In this document: positions 35,261-44,505 of the stretch, one piece after another | Layout: the number at the start of each line of letters is the position of its first letter | How positions within the stretch are numbered: the first letter of the stretch is position 1 | Source of the DNA: Bacteroidota bacterium | Lineage (GTDB): Bacteria; Bacteroidota; Rhodothermia; Rhodothermales; JAHQVL01 | Assembly (NCBI GenBank): GCA_039111535.1 | Contig: JBCCIM010000002.1 | Span: forward strand, 1 to 64,000 | Direction: 5' to 3' | Length of the DNA: 64,000 nucleotides | Notes under the pieces: generated by a model | Told to the model about the DNA's origin: nothing | Seen by the model: only the letters and a program-made list of their open reading frames with translations | The model's database searches: none | Program-made: the position numbers and the translations under genes

Positions 35261-37579
35261 ATGTCCAAGAGGGATCTATCAGAAATAGATATCTGTGACC
35301 GTTATATCACGCCGGCACTACATAAGGCCGGCTGGTCGTTAGAACAGATCCGCCGCGAATACCCCATTTCTCCAGGCCGTATCCACGCCCAGGGTGCAGT
35401 TTACAAACGAGGAACACCGCGCCGGGCCGACTACCTGCTGTTCTACAAAAACAACCTCCCTTTGGCCGTTATCGAGGCGAAGGATAATAAGCATACTGTG
35501 GGTCACGGCATCCAACAAGCCGTCGCCTACGGGGATATGCTTGACGTTCCATTTGTTTATTCTTCCAACGGCGACGCCTTTTTGGAGCGCGATGTTACAG
35601 GCCCTGGAGGCGTCCAGGAGAAACAGATCGGGCTTGATGCGTTCCCCTCTCCGGAAACACTCTGGCAGCGTTACCAGCGTTTTAAGGGCATTACAGAGGA
35701 GCAGACAGAGGCTATCGAGGAAGAGTATTACACCGAACTGGACGGCAAAGAACCGAGGTACTACCAGCGAATTGCCATCAACCGAGTTGTCGAAGCGGTA
35801 GCACGTGGCGATAAAAGGTTGCTGCTCGTTATGGCAACCGGTACAGGAAAAACATTCACGGCTTTTCAGATCATGTGGCGGCTCAAGGAGGCCGGCCAAG
35901 TTAACCGCATCCTCTTCCTGGCTGACCGTAATATCCTGGTCGATCAAGCCAAAACAAATGATTTCCGGCCGTTCGGTGATATCGTCACAAAGTTCAGCCG
36001 GCAGAACGTTGATAAATCGTTCGAAATATTCCTGGCGCTTTACCAGTCGCTGACTGGCCCCAATGAAGCAGACAAAGCCTACAGAAAGTTTTCGAAGGAT
36101 TTCTTCGACCTGATAGTAATCGACGAGTGCCACCGAGGCAGCGCAAAAGAGGATTCAGAATGGCGAGAAATCCTGGAGTACTTTGATTCAGCCGTCCAGC
36201 TTGGTCTAACCGCAACCCCAAAAGAGACGAAGTACGTTTCTAACATCGACTACTTCGGAAAGCCCGTCTATACCTACTCCCTTAAACAGGGCATCGACGA
36301 CGGCTTCCTGGCTCCGTACCGTGTCATCCGAATCAATCTCGACCGAGACCTGGAGGGCTGGAGACCAGAAAAAGGCCGGCTCGATATTAACGGTAATCCC
36401 ATCGAAGACAGGATCTACAATCGGAAAGACTTTGATAGAACGCTCGTGATCGAGGAACGCACCCTTTTGGTTGCCCATAAGGTCTCGGAGTATCTAAAAA
36501 AAACAGACAGGTATGCCAAAACCATTGTCTTCTGCATCGATATCAAACACGCTGACCGGATGCGACATGCGTTAGTCAATGAGAACGGAGACAAAGTTGC
36601 AGAGAACGGTAACTATGTGATGAAGATCACCGGTGACGATATGGAGGGTAAACGCGAGCTAGATACCTTCATTGATCCGGAAAGCACGTACCCGACCATC
36701 GTTACCACCTCGAAGCTATTAACAACGGGTGTTGATGCGCAGACTTGTAAAGTGATTGTGCTAGACTCAAATATTGGGTCTATGACAGAGTTTAAGCAGA
36801 TTATAGGACGGGGTACACGCATCCGGGAAGATTACGGTAAACATAGTTTCACCATCATCGACTTCCGGGGCGTGACAAACCTGTTTGCCGATCCAGATTT
36901 TGACGGTGAACCCGTTCAGATTTACATACCGGGACGTGAGGACCCGATCACCCCTCCAGAACCAGATCCCGTTGATACCAGCGAATCTGAAAGTGAAGAT
37001 GAGGATGGCCGGCAGTACAAATACCACGTAGATAATGTAGAAGTAAAAGTGGTGAACGAGCGGGTTCAATACTACGGCCCAGACGGCAAATTGATAACCG
37101 AGTCACTGCGCGACTATTCCCGCAAAAACCTGCGTAAATCCTTTGCGTCACTGGATGACTTCCTGCAACATTGGAGCAGCGCCCAGAAAAAGGAAACGTT
37201 ATTGGCCGAGTTACTGGATAAGGGTATTTTTTATGAGGCACTAGCAGAGGAAGTAGGTAAAGATCTAGGCCCCTTTGATTTGATCTGTCATGTGGCATAC
37301 GATCAGCCGGCTCTCACACGTCAAGAACGGGCCGAGAATGTGCGCAAGCGCAACTACTTCGCCAAGTATGGAGATCAAGCTCGTCAAGTGCTAGAAGCAC
37401 TCCTGGACAAGTATGCGGATCAAGGAGTAGAACAGATAGAAAAAATGGAAGTCCTGAAAGTTCACCCTATTAGCCAGTTGGGTTCACCCATTGAAATAGT
37501 ACGGCACTTCGGCGGCAAAAAGCAGTTTCTTCAGGCCGTCCGAGAACTGGAGCGGGAAATTTACACTTTAGCGAGTTAA
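35261..37579 (+). CDS. hsdR: Type I restriction endonuclease, R subunit (EcoEI-like)
   Basis: A 772-residue HsdR. The N-terminal nuclease domain shows the PD-(D/E)XK pattern RRADYLLFY and AVIEAKDNK. The SF2 translocase follows with Walker A MATGTGKTF, motif II IDECHRG, motif III GLTATP and motif VI IIGRGTRIRE. The tail resembles the EcoEI-family C-terminal domain, which contacts HsdM. It cleaves unmodified DNA after ATP-driven translocation, in complex with HsdM and HsdS. ATG 35261 is preferred over TTG 35252. The Mrr-like gene follows after 4 bp, so the R, Mrr-like, M and S genes appear to be one operon. Confidence 0.95.
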   Translation: MSKRDLSEIDICDRYITPALHKAGWSLEQIRREYPISPGRIHAQGAVYKRGTPRRADYLLFYKNNLPLAVIEAKDNKHTVGHGIQQAVAYGDMLDVPFVYSSNGDAFLERDVTGPGGVQEKQIGLDAFPSPETLWQRYQRFKGITEEQTEAIEEEYYTELDGKEPRYYQRIAINRVVEAVARGDKRLLLVMATGTGKTFTAFQIMWRLKEAGQVNRILFLADRNILVDQAKTNDFRPFGDIVTKFSRQNVDKSFEIFLALYQSLTGPNEADKAYRKFSKDFFDLIVIDECHRGSAKEDSEWREILEYFDSAVQLGLTATPKETKYVSNIDYFGKPVYTYSLKQGIDDGFLAPYRVIRINLDRDLEGWRPEKGRLDINGNPIEDRIYNRKDFDRTLVIEERTLLVAHKVSEYLKKTDRYAKTIVFCIDIKHADRMRHALVNENGDKVAENGNYVMKITGDDMEGKRELDTFIDPESTYPTIVTTSKLLTTGVDAQTCKVIVLDSNIGSMTEFKQIIGRGTRIREDYGKHSFTIIDFRGVTNLFADPDFDGEPVQIYIPGREDPITPPEPDPVDTSESESEDEDGRQYKYHVDNVEVKVVNERVQYYGPDGKLITESLRDYSRKNLRKSFASLDDFLQHWSSAQKKETLLAELLDKGIFYEALAEEVGKDLGPFDLICHVAYDQPALTRQERAENVRKRNYFAKYGDQARQVLEALLDKYADQGVEQIEKMEVLKVHPISQLGSPIEIVRHFGGKKQFLQAVRELEREIYTLAS

Positions 37580-37583
37580 CACT

Positions 37584-38588
37584 ATGCAGGTATTTGTGGT
37601 TAGGGTTGATTATGGGGCTCATACCCAGGCATTCAAAGACAATGGATATGCAGGTATCGGCTGGTTTGAGGATGCGCTGGCCGAAGAAGAGAAGAAGAAT
37701 AAGGAAAAGCTGCGCACTGCGTACGAACTAGTTTACCCCGATCATAAACCTGGAAGGTCAGCACAAAATGTGAGTCAGATTTACCGCTTCTTGAATGCAG
37801 TTGAAGACGGTGATGTAGTTCTTACTCCATATAACGACAGCAGAATGATCGCCGGCCGTGTAGTAGGAAAATCATATGCCCAAACGGACACTTCTTCTCC
37901 CTATACCCATCGCATCAAGGTAAAATGGAATAAGCAGATCCTCAATCGTAAAGATTTTTCAATACCGCTCCAAAACACGCTCCGGAGTATGCTTACGGTT
38001 TTTCGTGTCAATCAGATCGGGGAAGTATGTCAGGCCGCCGGCTTCCCTTATGATGGTGACGACGCGATATCGGTCGCCCGCAAAAAAGTCAAGGAACAAG
38101 ACTACTACGAACCCATCCGCAATTTACTTCTAGAGTTGGACGATAAGGAGTTTGAGGTCCTTGTAAGCTACCTTTTGCAGACTATGGGCTTTTCACCAAC
38201 CAAAGACCCCATCAGTACAAGAGGTGCTGATGGCGGCACTGACTTCGAGGGAGAACTCAATGTACAAGGTATTGCAACTATCTTTCTTCAGGTCCAGGTA
38301 AAACGATATAAGCAAACCAACAAAGTGCAGGAAAGCGCCATCCGAAACTTTAGAGGTGCACTTAAACGTGACGCCCACGCCTGTTTTATCACATTGTCCA
38401 GTTATAGTAAAAAGGCCAAGAATAGCGCTAACGACCCGGACAAAGTACCCATTCAACTTGTCAACGGTGATCAATTTATAGACATTCTGACCGCACAATA
38501 CGACCATGTAATCGATCTACTGCACACAGAGGACCAGGACGAACTAGCTAACAAGCTAAATTTCAAGAAAGTACTTGTCCCTGGATGA
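37584..38588 (+). CDS. PUA-like/Mrr-type nuclease (type IV-like restriction enzyme) inside the type I operon
   Basis: A 334-residue protein in two parts. Residues 1-150 resemble a PUA/EVE-type modified-base-sensing domain (GYAGIGWFEDAL, VEDGDVVLTPYNDSRMIAGR, HRIKVKW). Residues about 180-310 form an Mrr catalytic domain: DDKEFEVLVSYLLQTMGF, then GADGGTDFEG (Asp220) and QVQVKRY (Gln238, Lys240), matching the D...QxK metal-binding pattern. Such enzymes cut modified DNA. It sits 4 bp after hsdR and 28 bp before hsdM, an unusual insertion that would combine restriction of unmodified and modified DNA. The base specificity is unknown. Confidence 0.82.
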   Translation: MQVFVVRVDYGAHTQAFKDNGYAGIGWFEDALAEEEKKNKEKLRTAYELVYPDHKPGRSAQNVSQIYRFLNAVEDGDVVLTPYNDSRMIAGRVVGKSYAQTDTSSPYTHRIKVKWNKQILNRKDFSIPLQNTLRSMLTVFRVNQIGEVCQAAGFPYDGDDAISVARKKVKEQDYYEPIRNLLLELDDKEFEVLVSYLLQTMGFSPTKDPISTRGADGGTDFEGELNVQGIATIFLQVQVKRYKQTNKVQESAIRNFRGALKRDAHACFITLSSYSKKAKNSANDPDKVPIQLVNGDQFIDILTAQYDHVIDLLHTEDQDELANKLNFKKVLVPG

Positions 38589-38616
38589 ACTCTAAACCTA
38601 AACCCTAAATTCGATA

Positions 38617-40044
38617 GTGTCTCTTTCGCCTACTGTAAAATCTATCCAGGACATTATGCGGCAAGACGCCGGCGTGGACGGCGATGCTCAGCGCATTTCA
38701 CAACTGGTCTGGATGCTGTTTCTCAAGATCTTCGATACAAAGGAAGAAGAATATGAAATGATGGAGGAGGGCTACCGCTCCCCCATCCCCGAGACGCTAC
38801 GCTGGAGAAGTTGGGCGGCTGACGATGAAGGCATAACGGGCGACTCGCTCCTGGACTTCATCAACAACGAGCTTTTTCCAGGACTGAAAGAAGTCCAAAC
38901 CACTGATCAACGCGGGCTGGTAGTACGGAGCATTTTCGAGGATTCGTATAACTACATGAAGTCGGGCACCCTCCTCCGGCAGGTTGCGAACAAGATCAAC
39001 GAAATCGACTTCGTCTCCTCAAAAGAGCGACACCACTTTAACGACATTTACGAGAAGATCCTCAAAGACCTCCAGAGTGCCGGCAATTCTGGCGAATACT
39101 ACACGCCGCGTGCTGTAACCCGGTTTATGGTGGAGATGACAGACCCGAAGCTGGGAGACACGGTCTTCGATCCCGCATGCGGTACGGGTGGCTTCCTGGT
39201 AGATACCATCGAACATTTGAGGCGTAAAGGTATCAAGTCGGTCGATGAACGTGCGCAACTCCAGCGTATGATCCGAGGTGTGGAAAAGAAGCCGTTGCCC
39301 CATATGCTGTGCCTGACGAACCTCATCCTTCACGACGTCGAAGTACCCAATGTAAAGCGGGATAACTCGCTGGCGGCTCCACTGCGTTCTTATGGCCCCG
39401 GAGATCAAGTAAACATCATTGTTACCAATCCTCCCTTTGGTGGTACAGAAGAACCGGGTATTGAAAACAATTTCCCCGAAGCATACCGCACCCGAGAAAC
39501 CGCTGACCTTTTTCTGGTGCTGATTATGCGTCTGCTCAGGCCGGCCGGCCGATCCGCCATTGTATTACCGGATGGGGCATTGTTTGGAGAAGGCACTAAA
39601 ACGCGCATCAAAGAGAAACTGCTGGAAGAGTGCAACCTGCATACCATCGTGCGCCTACCTAAAGGTGTATTTGCGCCGTACACGAGCATTAATACCAACC
39701 TACTGTTCTTCACCAAAGGAGAACCGACAACCGAGATCTGGTACTACGAGCACCCTTATCCGAAAGGGTATAAAAGCTACTCGAAGACGAAACCGATACG
39801 CATCGATGAATTTGAGCCGGAAAAAGCGTGGTGGGACAACCGTGAAGAGAGCGAGTACGCATGGCGGGTATCCATCGACGAGATCAAGCAGCGTGACTAT
39901 AACCTGGACATCAAGAACCCGAACACCGAAGATGACGGCCCCGGCGATCCGGACACCCTGTTGGCAAAATATGAGCTGATCCAGGCCGGCGTGAAGCAGA
40001 CCCGTGAAGCGCTCAAAAAGGAATTGATGGAGGCGCTTGGATGA
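38617..40044 (+). CDS. hsdM: Type I DNA methyltransferase, M subunit
   Basis: A 475-residue N6-adenine methyltransferase. An N-terminal HsdM domain (about 5-140) precedes the SAM-binding motif DPACGTGGF (185-193) and the catalytic NPPF motif (near residue 270). The start is GTG 38617, matching the expected N-terminus SLSPTVKSIQDIMRQDAGVD. It forms the modification core with HsdS. The stop overlaps the HsdS start by ATGA (40041-40044), implying translational coupling and a fixed subunit ratio. Confidence 0.96.
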   Translation: MSLSPTVKSIQDIMRQDAGVDGDAQRISQLVWMLFLKIFDTKEEEYEMMEEGYRSPIPETLRWRSWAADDEGITGDSLLDFINNELFPGLKEVQTTDQRGLVVRSIFEDSYNYMKSGTLLRQVANKINEIDFVSSKERHHFNDIYEKILKDLQSAGNSGEYYTPRAVTRFMVEMTDPKLGDTVFDPACGTGGFLVDTIEHLRRKGIKSVDERAQLQRMIRGVEKKPLPHMLCLTNLILHDVEVPNVKRDNSLAAPLRSYGPGDQVNIIVTNPPFGGTEEPGIENNFPEAYRTRETADLFLVLIMRLLRPAGRSAIVLPDGALFGEGTKTRIKEKLLEECNLHTIVRLPKGVFAPYTSINTNLLFFTKGEPTTEIWYYEHPYPKGYKSYSKTKPIRIDEFEPEKAWWDNREESEYAWRVSIDEIKQRDYNLDIKNPNTEDDGPGDPDTLLAKYELIQAGVKQTREALKKELMEALG

Positions 40045-41726
40045 GGGAAATCGAGATGTTGATAGAGCGCTTCGACCTTCTCCTGGATGCGCCGGACAGT
40101 GTTTCTAAGTTGCGGCACTTGATCCTGGATGTCGCGATTCGTGGGAAGTTGGTGGATCAGGACCCGAACGACGAGCCGGCTTCGGTACTGCTGGAACGAA
40201 TTGCGGAGGAGAAGGCACGGCTGGTGAAGGAAGGGAAGATAAAGAAGCCGAAAAAGCTGCCGGCGATTGATCCTGATGAGGTGCCATTTGAGTTGCCGGC
40301 GGAGTGGAAATTTTTCAGATTCGGTTTTGCTTTCGATATCCAAGGAGGGACACAACCCCCAAAGAGTACTTTTATGGACTCGCCGGGGCAAGGATATATT
40401 CGGCTTCTTCAGATCAGGGATTTTGGCACGAAGCCCGTGCCTACTTATGTTCCAGAAGATCGCGTTCGAAGGTTTTGTACAGAAGACGATATACTGATTG
40501 GCAGGTATGGAGCTTCTGTTGGAAAAATCTTTACAGGAATGCGTGGAGCGTACAACGTCGCACTTGCCAAGCTGGTTTATCCCAATGGTGCTTTTGCAAA
40601 AGAGTACCTAATAAATATGCTACGAACGGGTTTATTTCAAAACCCCGTAACTGGAATTTCTCGCTCCGCTCAAGCTGGTTTCAATAAGGGTGACTTATTT
40701 CCCCTTATTCTTCCCCTACCTCCCCTCCCCGAACAACACCGCATCGTCGCGAAAGTAGACCAGCTCATGGCCCTGTGCGACGAACTGGAGCAACAGCAGG
40801 CTGAACGCGAGAAGGTACGTGTAAAAGCCAACAGCGCGGCCGTACAGACCCTCTTGGCATGTAACAGCCCAACCATCTTCACCCGTAACTGGAAACGCAT
40901 TCGGGACAACTTTGACCTGCTGTACAGTGACCCCGCTAACGTCCAGGAACTTCGCCAGGGCATCTTACAACTCGCCGTCCAGGGTAAGCTCGTCCCGCAA
41001 GATGTGAACGATGAGCCGGCGTCGGTGCTGCTGGAACGGATTACGGAGGAGAAGGCGCGGTTAGTGAAGGAAGGGAAGATCAAGAAGGATAAACCTTTTT
41101 CTAACCTGATATCGGATGTCCCACCTTTCGAAATTCCGGTTACATGGCAATGGACAACCTTGCAATCAATTTTCGAAATTTCGCGAGGAGGATCCCCTCG
41201 ACCTAGTGGTGATCCACTCTATTTTGGTGGCAACATCCCCTGGATTACAGTCTATGAAATCACCAAAGATGATGAAAAATATCTAACAAGAACAAAGGAT
41301 GGGTTGACAGAGGAAGGAAAGAAAAAGAGTCGACTGATAAGCCCTGATGATTTGCTGATCACCAATAGTGGAGCCACATTGGGCGTTCCCAAAATTAGTT
41401 TGATTAGCGGTTGTATAAATGACGGTGTAGCCGTCTTACGAAACTTTCACTCTTTCGAAATAAACAACTACTCATATTTATACTTGTATCAACAAACGTC
41501 CTCGTTTCGAAATATAAACCAAGGACAAGGACAACCTAACTTGAATACCAGTATTTTAGCTTCCTGGCATTTTCCTCTCCCACCGTTACCCGAACAACGC
41601 CGCATCGTCGCCAAGGTAGACCAGCTCATGGCCCAGTGCGACGAACTAGAGACCAAATTAGCGACCTCACAGGGCGTCTCTAGCCGGCTCCTGGAAGCCG
41701 TTGTGGCCGGTGTTGTTGACTCTTAA
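40041..41726 (+). CDS. hsdS: Type I restriction-modification specificity subunit
   Basis: A 561-residue HsdS with two target recognition domains separated by conserved helical spacers. Each half begins with a spacer ending in QDxNDEPASVLLERI and carries a proximal block EQxRIVAKVDQLMAxCDELE. The DNA repeats behind this are 40161-40247 with 41001-41087, and 40731-40790 with 41592-41651. The recognition domains between repeats differ, as expected for a bipartite target sequence. Repeats of this kind allow recombination that changes specificity. Only 3 bp separate the gene from DarT downstream. Confidence 0.95.
   Translation: MREIEMLIERFDLLLDAPDSVSKLRHLILDVAIRGKLVDQDPNDEPASVLLERIAEEKARLVKEGKIKKPKKLPAIDPDEVPFELPAEWKFFRFGFAFDIQGGTQPPKSTFMDSPGQGYIRLLQIRDFGTKPVPTYVPEDRVRRFCTEDDILIGRYGASVGKIFTGMRGAYNVALAKLVYPNGAFAKEYLINMLRTGLFQNPVTGISRSAQAGFNKGDLFPLILPLPPLPEQHRIVAKVDQLMALCDELEQQQAEREKVRVKANSAAVQTLLACNSPTIFTRNWKRIRDNFDLLYSDPANVQELRQGILQLAVQGKLVPQDVNDEPASVLLERITEEKARLVKEGKIKKDKPFSNLISDVPPFEIPVTWQWTTLQSIFEISRGGSPRPSGDPLYFGGNIPWITVYEITKDDEKYLTRTKDGLTEEGKKKSRLISPDDLLITNSGATLGVPKISLISGCINDGVAVLRNFHSFEINNYSYLYLYQQTSSFRNINQGQGQPNLNTSILASWHFPLPPLPEQRRIVAKVDQLMAQCDELETKLATSQGVSSRLLEAVVAGVVDS
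40161..40247 (+). repeat. HsdS internal direct repeat, first spacer copy
   Basis: An 87-bp segment encoding DPNDEPASVLLERIAEEKAR and the following LVKEGKIKK. It is repeated with few substitutions at 41001-41087. It codes for the helical spacer that sets the distance between target half-sites. Confidence 0.8.
41001..41087 (+). repeat. HsdS internal direct repeat, second spacer copy
   Basis: Partner of 40161-40247. A second, shorter repeat pair (40731-40790 and 41592-41651) encodes the EQxRIVAKVDQLMAxCDELE helix after each recognition domain. Confidence 0.8.
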
Positions 41727-41729
41727 TAA

Positions 41730-42335
41730 ATGGACCCACGCCTCCTCTACCATATCACTCCTATCAGCAACCTCTCCCGTATCTTGGAAGCCGGGGGCCT
41801 TTTGCCGCATAATCGTCTCGTAGCCGGCGCTTACACCGACGTTTCACATGCACATATTCAAGAACGGCGGGCGCATCGTCAAATCCCGTGCGGACCGCGA
41901 GGCACATTACACGACTATGTCCCTTTTTTCTTTTGCAATCGCCCTCCCATGCTGTATTCGATCCACAAAAAGGGCCGACAGCGAGACATGATCTATATCG
42001 TGACTTCCATTGAAAAAGTACGCGAAAACAACCACCGATTTGTCTTTTCTGACGGCCATGCGGCAATGCGGTTCAGCAATTTCTACGACAACGAAACCGC
42101 AATCGAAAATATAGACTGGCCTCTAATGAAAGCGACCTACTGGACCGATACCGTAGACGATACTGATCGGCAAAGAAGAAGGCAGGCCGAGTTCCTTATC
42201 CATGATTTTGTGCCTGTGTCTTCCTGGCTAGGCATTGCGGTGCAATCTCAGCGCATGGAAACCAGTGTCAAAAAAATCTTAGCCGAATTCGATCTGGATG
42301 TATACATAAATATCAAGAACGACTGGTATTATTGA
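41730..42335 (+). CDS. darT: DarT-type DNA ADP-ribosyltransferase toxin
   Basis: A 201-residue protein matching the DarT (DUF4433) family throughout: LYHITPISNLSRILEAGGLL at the NAD-binding N-terminus, ERRAHRQIP with the conserved Arg pair (46-47), IDWPLMKATYWTD, and RRRQAEFLIHDFVP with the catalytic Glu154. DarT enzymes ADP-ribosylate thymidine or guanine in single-stranded DNA and block replication; known members act in phage defence. The macro-domain antitoxin DarG starts 60 bp downstream. Both key catalytic residues are present, so the toxin appears intact. It starts 3 bp after hsdS, so it may share the restriction operon's transcript. Confidence 0.9.
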   Translation: MDPRLLYHITPISNLSRILEAGGLLPHNRLVAGAYTDVSHAHIQERRAHRQIPCGPRGTLHDYVPFFFCNRPPMLYSIHKKGRQRDMIYIVTSIEKVRENNHRFVFSDGHAAMRFSNFYDNETAIENIDWPLMKATYWTDTVDDTDRQRRRQAEFLIHDFVPVSSWLGIAVQSQRMETSVKKILAEFDLDVYINIKNDWYY

Positions 42336-42395
42336 TCCTTTTTGACACAAAATCGTAGTATATTTGAACAGTTACACTGTGAAACAACGCCTGCC

Positions 42396-43487
42396 ATGAT
42401 ACACCTGAAACGCGGCAACTTACTGGAAGCCTCTGCCGAGGCACTGGTCAACACGGTAAATTGTGTTGGCGTCATGGGTAAAGGCATTGCGCTGCAATTC
42501 AAACAGGCATATCCGGAGAATTACAAGATCTACAAAAAAGTTTGTGACCAGCATGCACTCAAAACGGGTATGATGCTGGTGCATGATCGCGGCGGACTCG
42601 AAAAATCGGCTGATCCCCCCCGATATATCATCAATTTCCCCACAAAAAATCACTGGCGTGGAAAATCTAAAATGGCAGACATCGAATCAGGTCTCCAGGC
42701 GCTGATCGAAGAAATCCATACACGCGAAATCAAGTCTATTGCTATCCCGCCGCTTGGCTGCGGCAATGGTGGTCTGAACTGGAACGATGTTCGAACACGA
42801 ATTGAACAGGCGTTTGCTGTATTGCCTGACGTAGAAGTGCAGTTATTCGCCCCCGGTAATGCACCGACGGCTGACAAAATCCCGATTCGTACAAAAAAGC
42901 CGAATATGACCCAAGGTACAGCGCTGATCGTGTTTTTAATGGCATTATACAAGGTAATGAACTACAAAATTGGATTGCTCGAAATTCAGAAGTTGCTCTA
43001 TTTTTTGCAGGCCAGCGGCGTCCCGCTCAAGCTCGACTTCAAAAAAGAGCGATATGGTCCTTACGCCGAAGCCGTTCATCATATGTTGCAACGAATGGCC
43101 GGCCACTACATTGAGGGATATGGTGACCGCGCAGACATAAAAACCGAGCTAACGCTAAGCCCCAACGCCATTAGCGAGGCAAAGAAATGGCTGGAGCAAC
43201 AAGAGGAACGAGAGTTATTAAGTTCGCATCTTACCCGTATCCGAGAACTCGCGGAAGGGTTTGAATCACCGTATGGCATGGAGTTACTTGCATCAACACA
43301 TTGGGTTTTTCAAGAAGATGGGGAAACTGCAAAGGACCCAGAAAAAGCAATCGCTGCCTTACATGCATGGAACGAGCGAAAACGCAAGCAACTTAAGCCC
43401 GAGCACATCATTGTAGCGTGGGATCACCTGCGCGAATTAGGCTGGGTAAATCTACCCTCCAGCGCACGTGTAACGGGAAGTCATTGA
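42396..43487 (+). CDS. darG: DarG-type macro-domain antitoxin (DNA ADP-ribosylglycohydrolase)
   Basis: A 363-residue protein. Residues 1-155 form a macro domain (LVNTVNCVGVMGKGIALQFK, INFPTKNHWRGKS with Lys84 at the DarG catalytic position, IPPLGCGNGGLNW) that removes ADP-ribose from DNA. Residues about 175-340 match the C-terminal Panacea/DUF4065-like region of DarG (GLLEIQKLLYFLQASGVPL, KERYGPYAEAVHHML), which binds and neutralises DarT. ATG 42396 fits the macro-domain start; an upstream in-frame TTG at 42342 would add 18 poorly conserved residues. It follows darT on the same strand and so provides immunity to it. Confidence 0.92.
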   Translation: MIHLKRGNLLEASAEALVNTVNCVGVMGKGIALQFKQAYPENYKIYKKVCDQHALKTGMMLVHDRGGLEKSADPPRYIINFPTKNHWRGKSKMADIESGLQALIEEIHTREIKSIAIPPLGCGNGGLNWNDVRTRIEQAFAVLPDVEVQLFAPGNAPTADKIPIRTKKPNMTQGTALIVFLMALYKVMNYKIGLLEIQKLLYFLQASGVPLKLDFKKERYGPYAEAVHHMLQRMAGHYIEGYGDRADIKTELTLSPNAISEAKKWLEQQEERELLSSHLTRIRELAEGFESPYGMELLASTHWVFQEDGETAKDPEKAIAALHAWNERKRKQLKPEHIIVAWDHLRELGWVNLPSSARVTGSH

Positions 43488-43589
43488 CACTAATCTGAAC
43501 GCTTCTCTAGCTGGCTCTTGAAAGCCGTCGTGGTAAATTAAGTACATTTCTGAAAACAAATCTGGGAACCATTTTTCTGGGCCAACCTT

Positions 43590-43613
43590 AAACCTTACAA
43601 TAACGTAAGGTTT
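43590..43613. promoter_or_regulatory. Perfect inverted repeat AAACCTTAC-N6-GTAAGGTTT before the MerR-like gene
   Basis: The two 9-bp arms (43590-43598 and 43605-43613) are perfectly complementary and end 2 bp before ATG 43616. A partial direct repeat AACCTTA lies just left at 43584-43590. The form and place suggest an autoregulatory operator for the MerR-like protein, or an RNA hairpin covering the ribosome site. Confidence 0.6.
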
Positions 43614-43615
43614 AC

Positions 43616-44419
43616 ATGAAGACATCTCAAAGCGCCGTTTTTCGTGGCGACGGTTTCGACCGCACTGCGATAGACTATGTAACAACCGACAAAGGCAAAA
43701 ATGCCTCAGCGTTCCTAAACGAAAGTCGCTTCACCGTGAAGGAAGCAGAAGTAACCTCACGCGTGGCAAATTACTGGGAAAGCCAAGGACTGATAAATGT
43801 TGAACGTGATGGCGAAAAAGGCTGGCGTAAATTCAGCATTATCGATCTGGTCTGGTTAAAAACCGTAACCAAGCTTAGAAACTTTGGCTGGTCCATCGAC
43901 AAGCTAAAAGAAGTCCAGACCAGCCTATTCGAGGGGCCGGCGTTTATCGACAAGAATAAACGCCGCATTTCCTTTTTTGAAATTTACATCGCGATGGCGC
44001 TGACCCTTCGAAAGCCTGTCTACCTGCTGGTTTTCCAGGATGGAATCGCAGAACCCGTTTATTACGAGCAGTACAGTGCAACCCTGCGTTTCTTCGAGTT
44101 GAAGGATTACACCGTACTCCACATAAACCCCATCCTACAATCAATTTTCCCCAATTCGGATCTTACGCCGCTTTTTGAGCAGACCGTAGAAGTCGATGAC
44201 AATGAATTCGAAGTGCTTTTTGCTCTTCGTACGGGGAATTATGAGAGTATTACCGTCCGGAGTAAGAATGGACAACCCAAGACACTGGAGCTTGAAGAAC
44301 GTGTGGATGCTCCCACTGTTTTTCAGTTGCTCAACGAGCACGACTTCCAGGACATGACCGTTAAGCGTAGGGATGGAAAGATCCTCAATGCCAAACGCAC
44401 CATCATTAAAAACTTTTAA
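43616..44419 (+). CDS. MerR-like DNA-binding protein
   Basis: A 267-residue protein with a MerR-type helix-turn-helix at about residues 38-105: FTVKEAEVTSRVANYWESQG, then GWRKFSIIDLVWLKTV and LRNFGWSIDKLKEV. The C-terminal 160 residues are not a recognised effector domain. It begins 2 bp after a perfect inverted repeat, so autoregulation is likely. It lies between the DarTG pair and the recombinase genes, so it could control either the recombinase or the defence genes. Confidence 0.75.
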   Translation: MKTSQSAVFRGDGFDRTAIDYVTTDKGKNASAFLNESRFTVKEAEVTSRVANYWESQGLINVERDGEKGWRKFSIIDLVWLKTVTKLRNFGWSIDKLKEVQTSLFEGPAFIDKNKRRISFFEIYIAMALTLRKPVYLLVFQDGIAEPVYYEQYSATLRFFELKDYTVLHINPILQSIFPNSDLTPLFEQTVEVDDNEFEVLFALRTGNYESITVRSKNGQPKTLELEERVDAPTVFQLLNEHDFQDMTVKRRDGKILNAKRTIIKNF

Positions 44420-44505
44420 CGACATGCTAACCGGAAGCCCCGGAGGCCTTTTTCAAACCGGTGTGCTGACTGGAGACCCCAGAGGCGTACCTTTCGGAAG
44501 GAATT

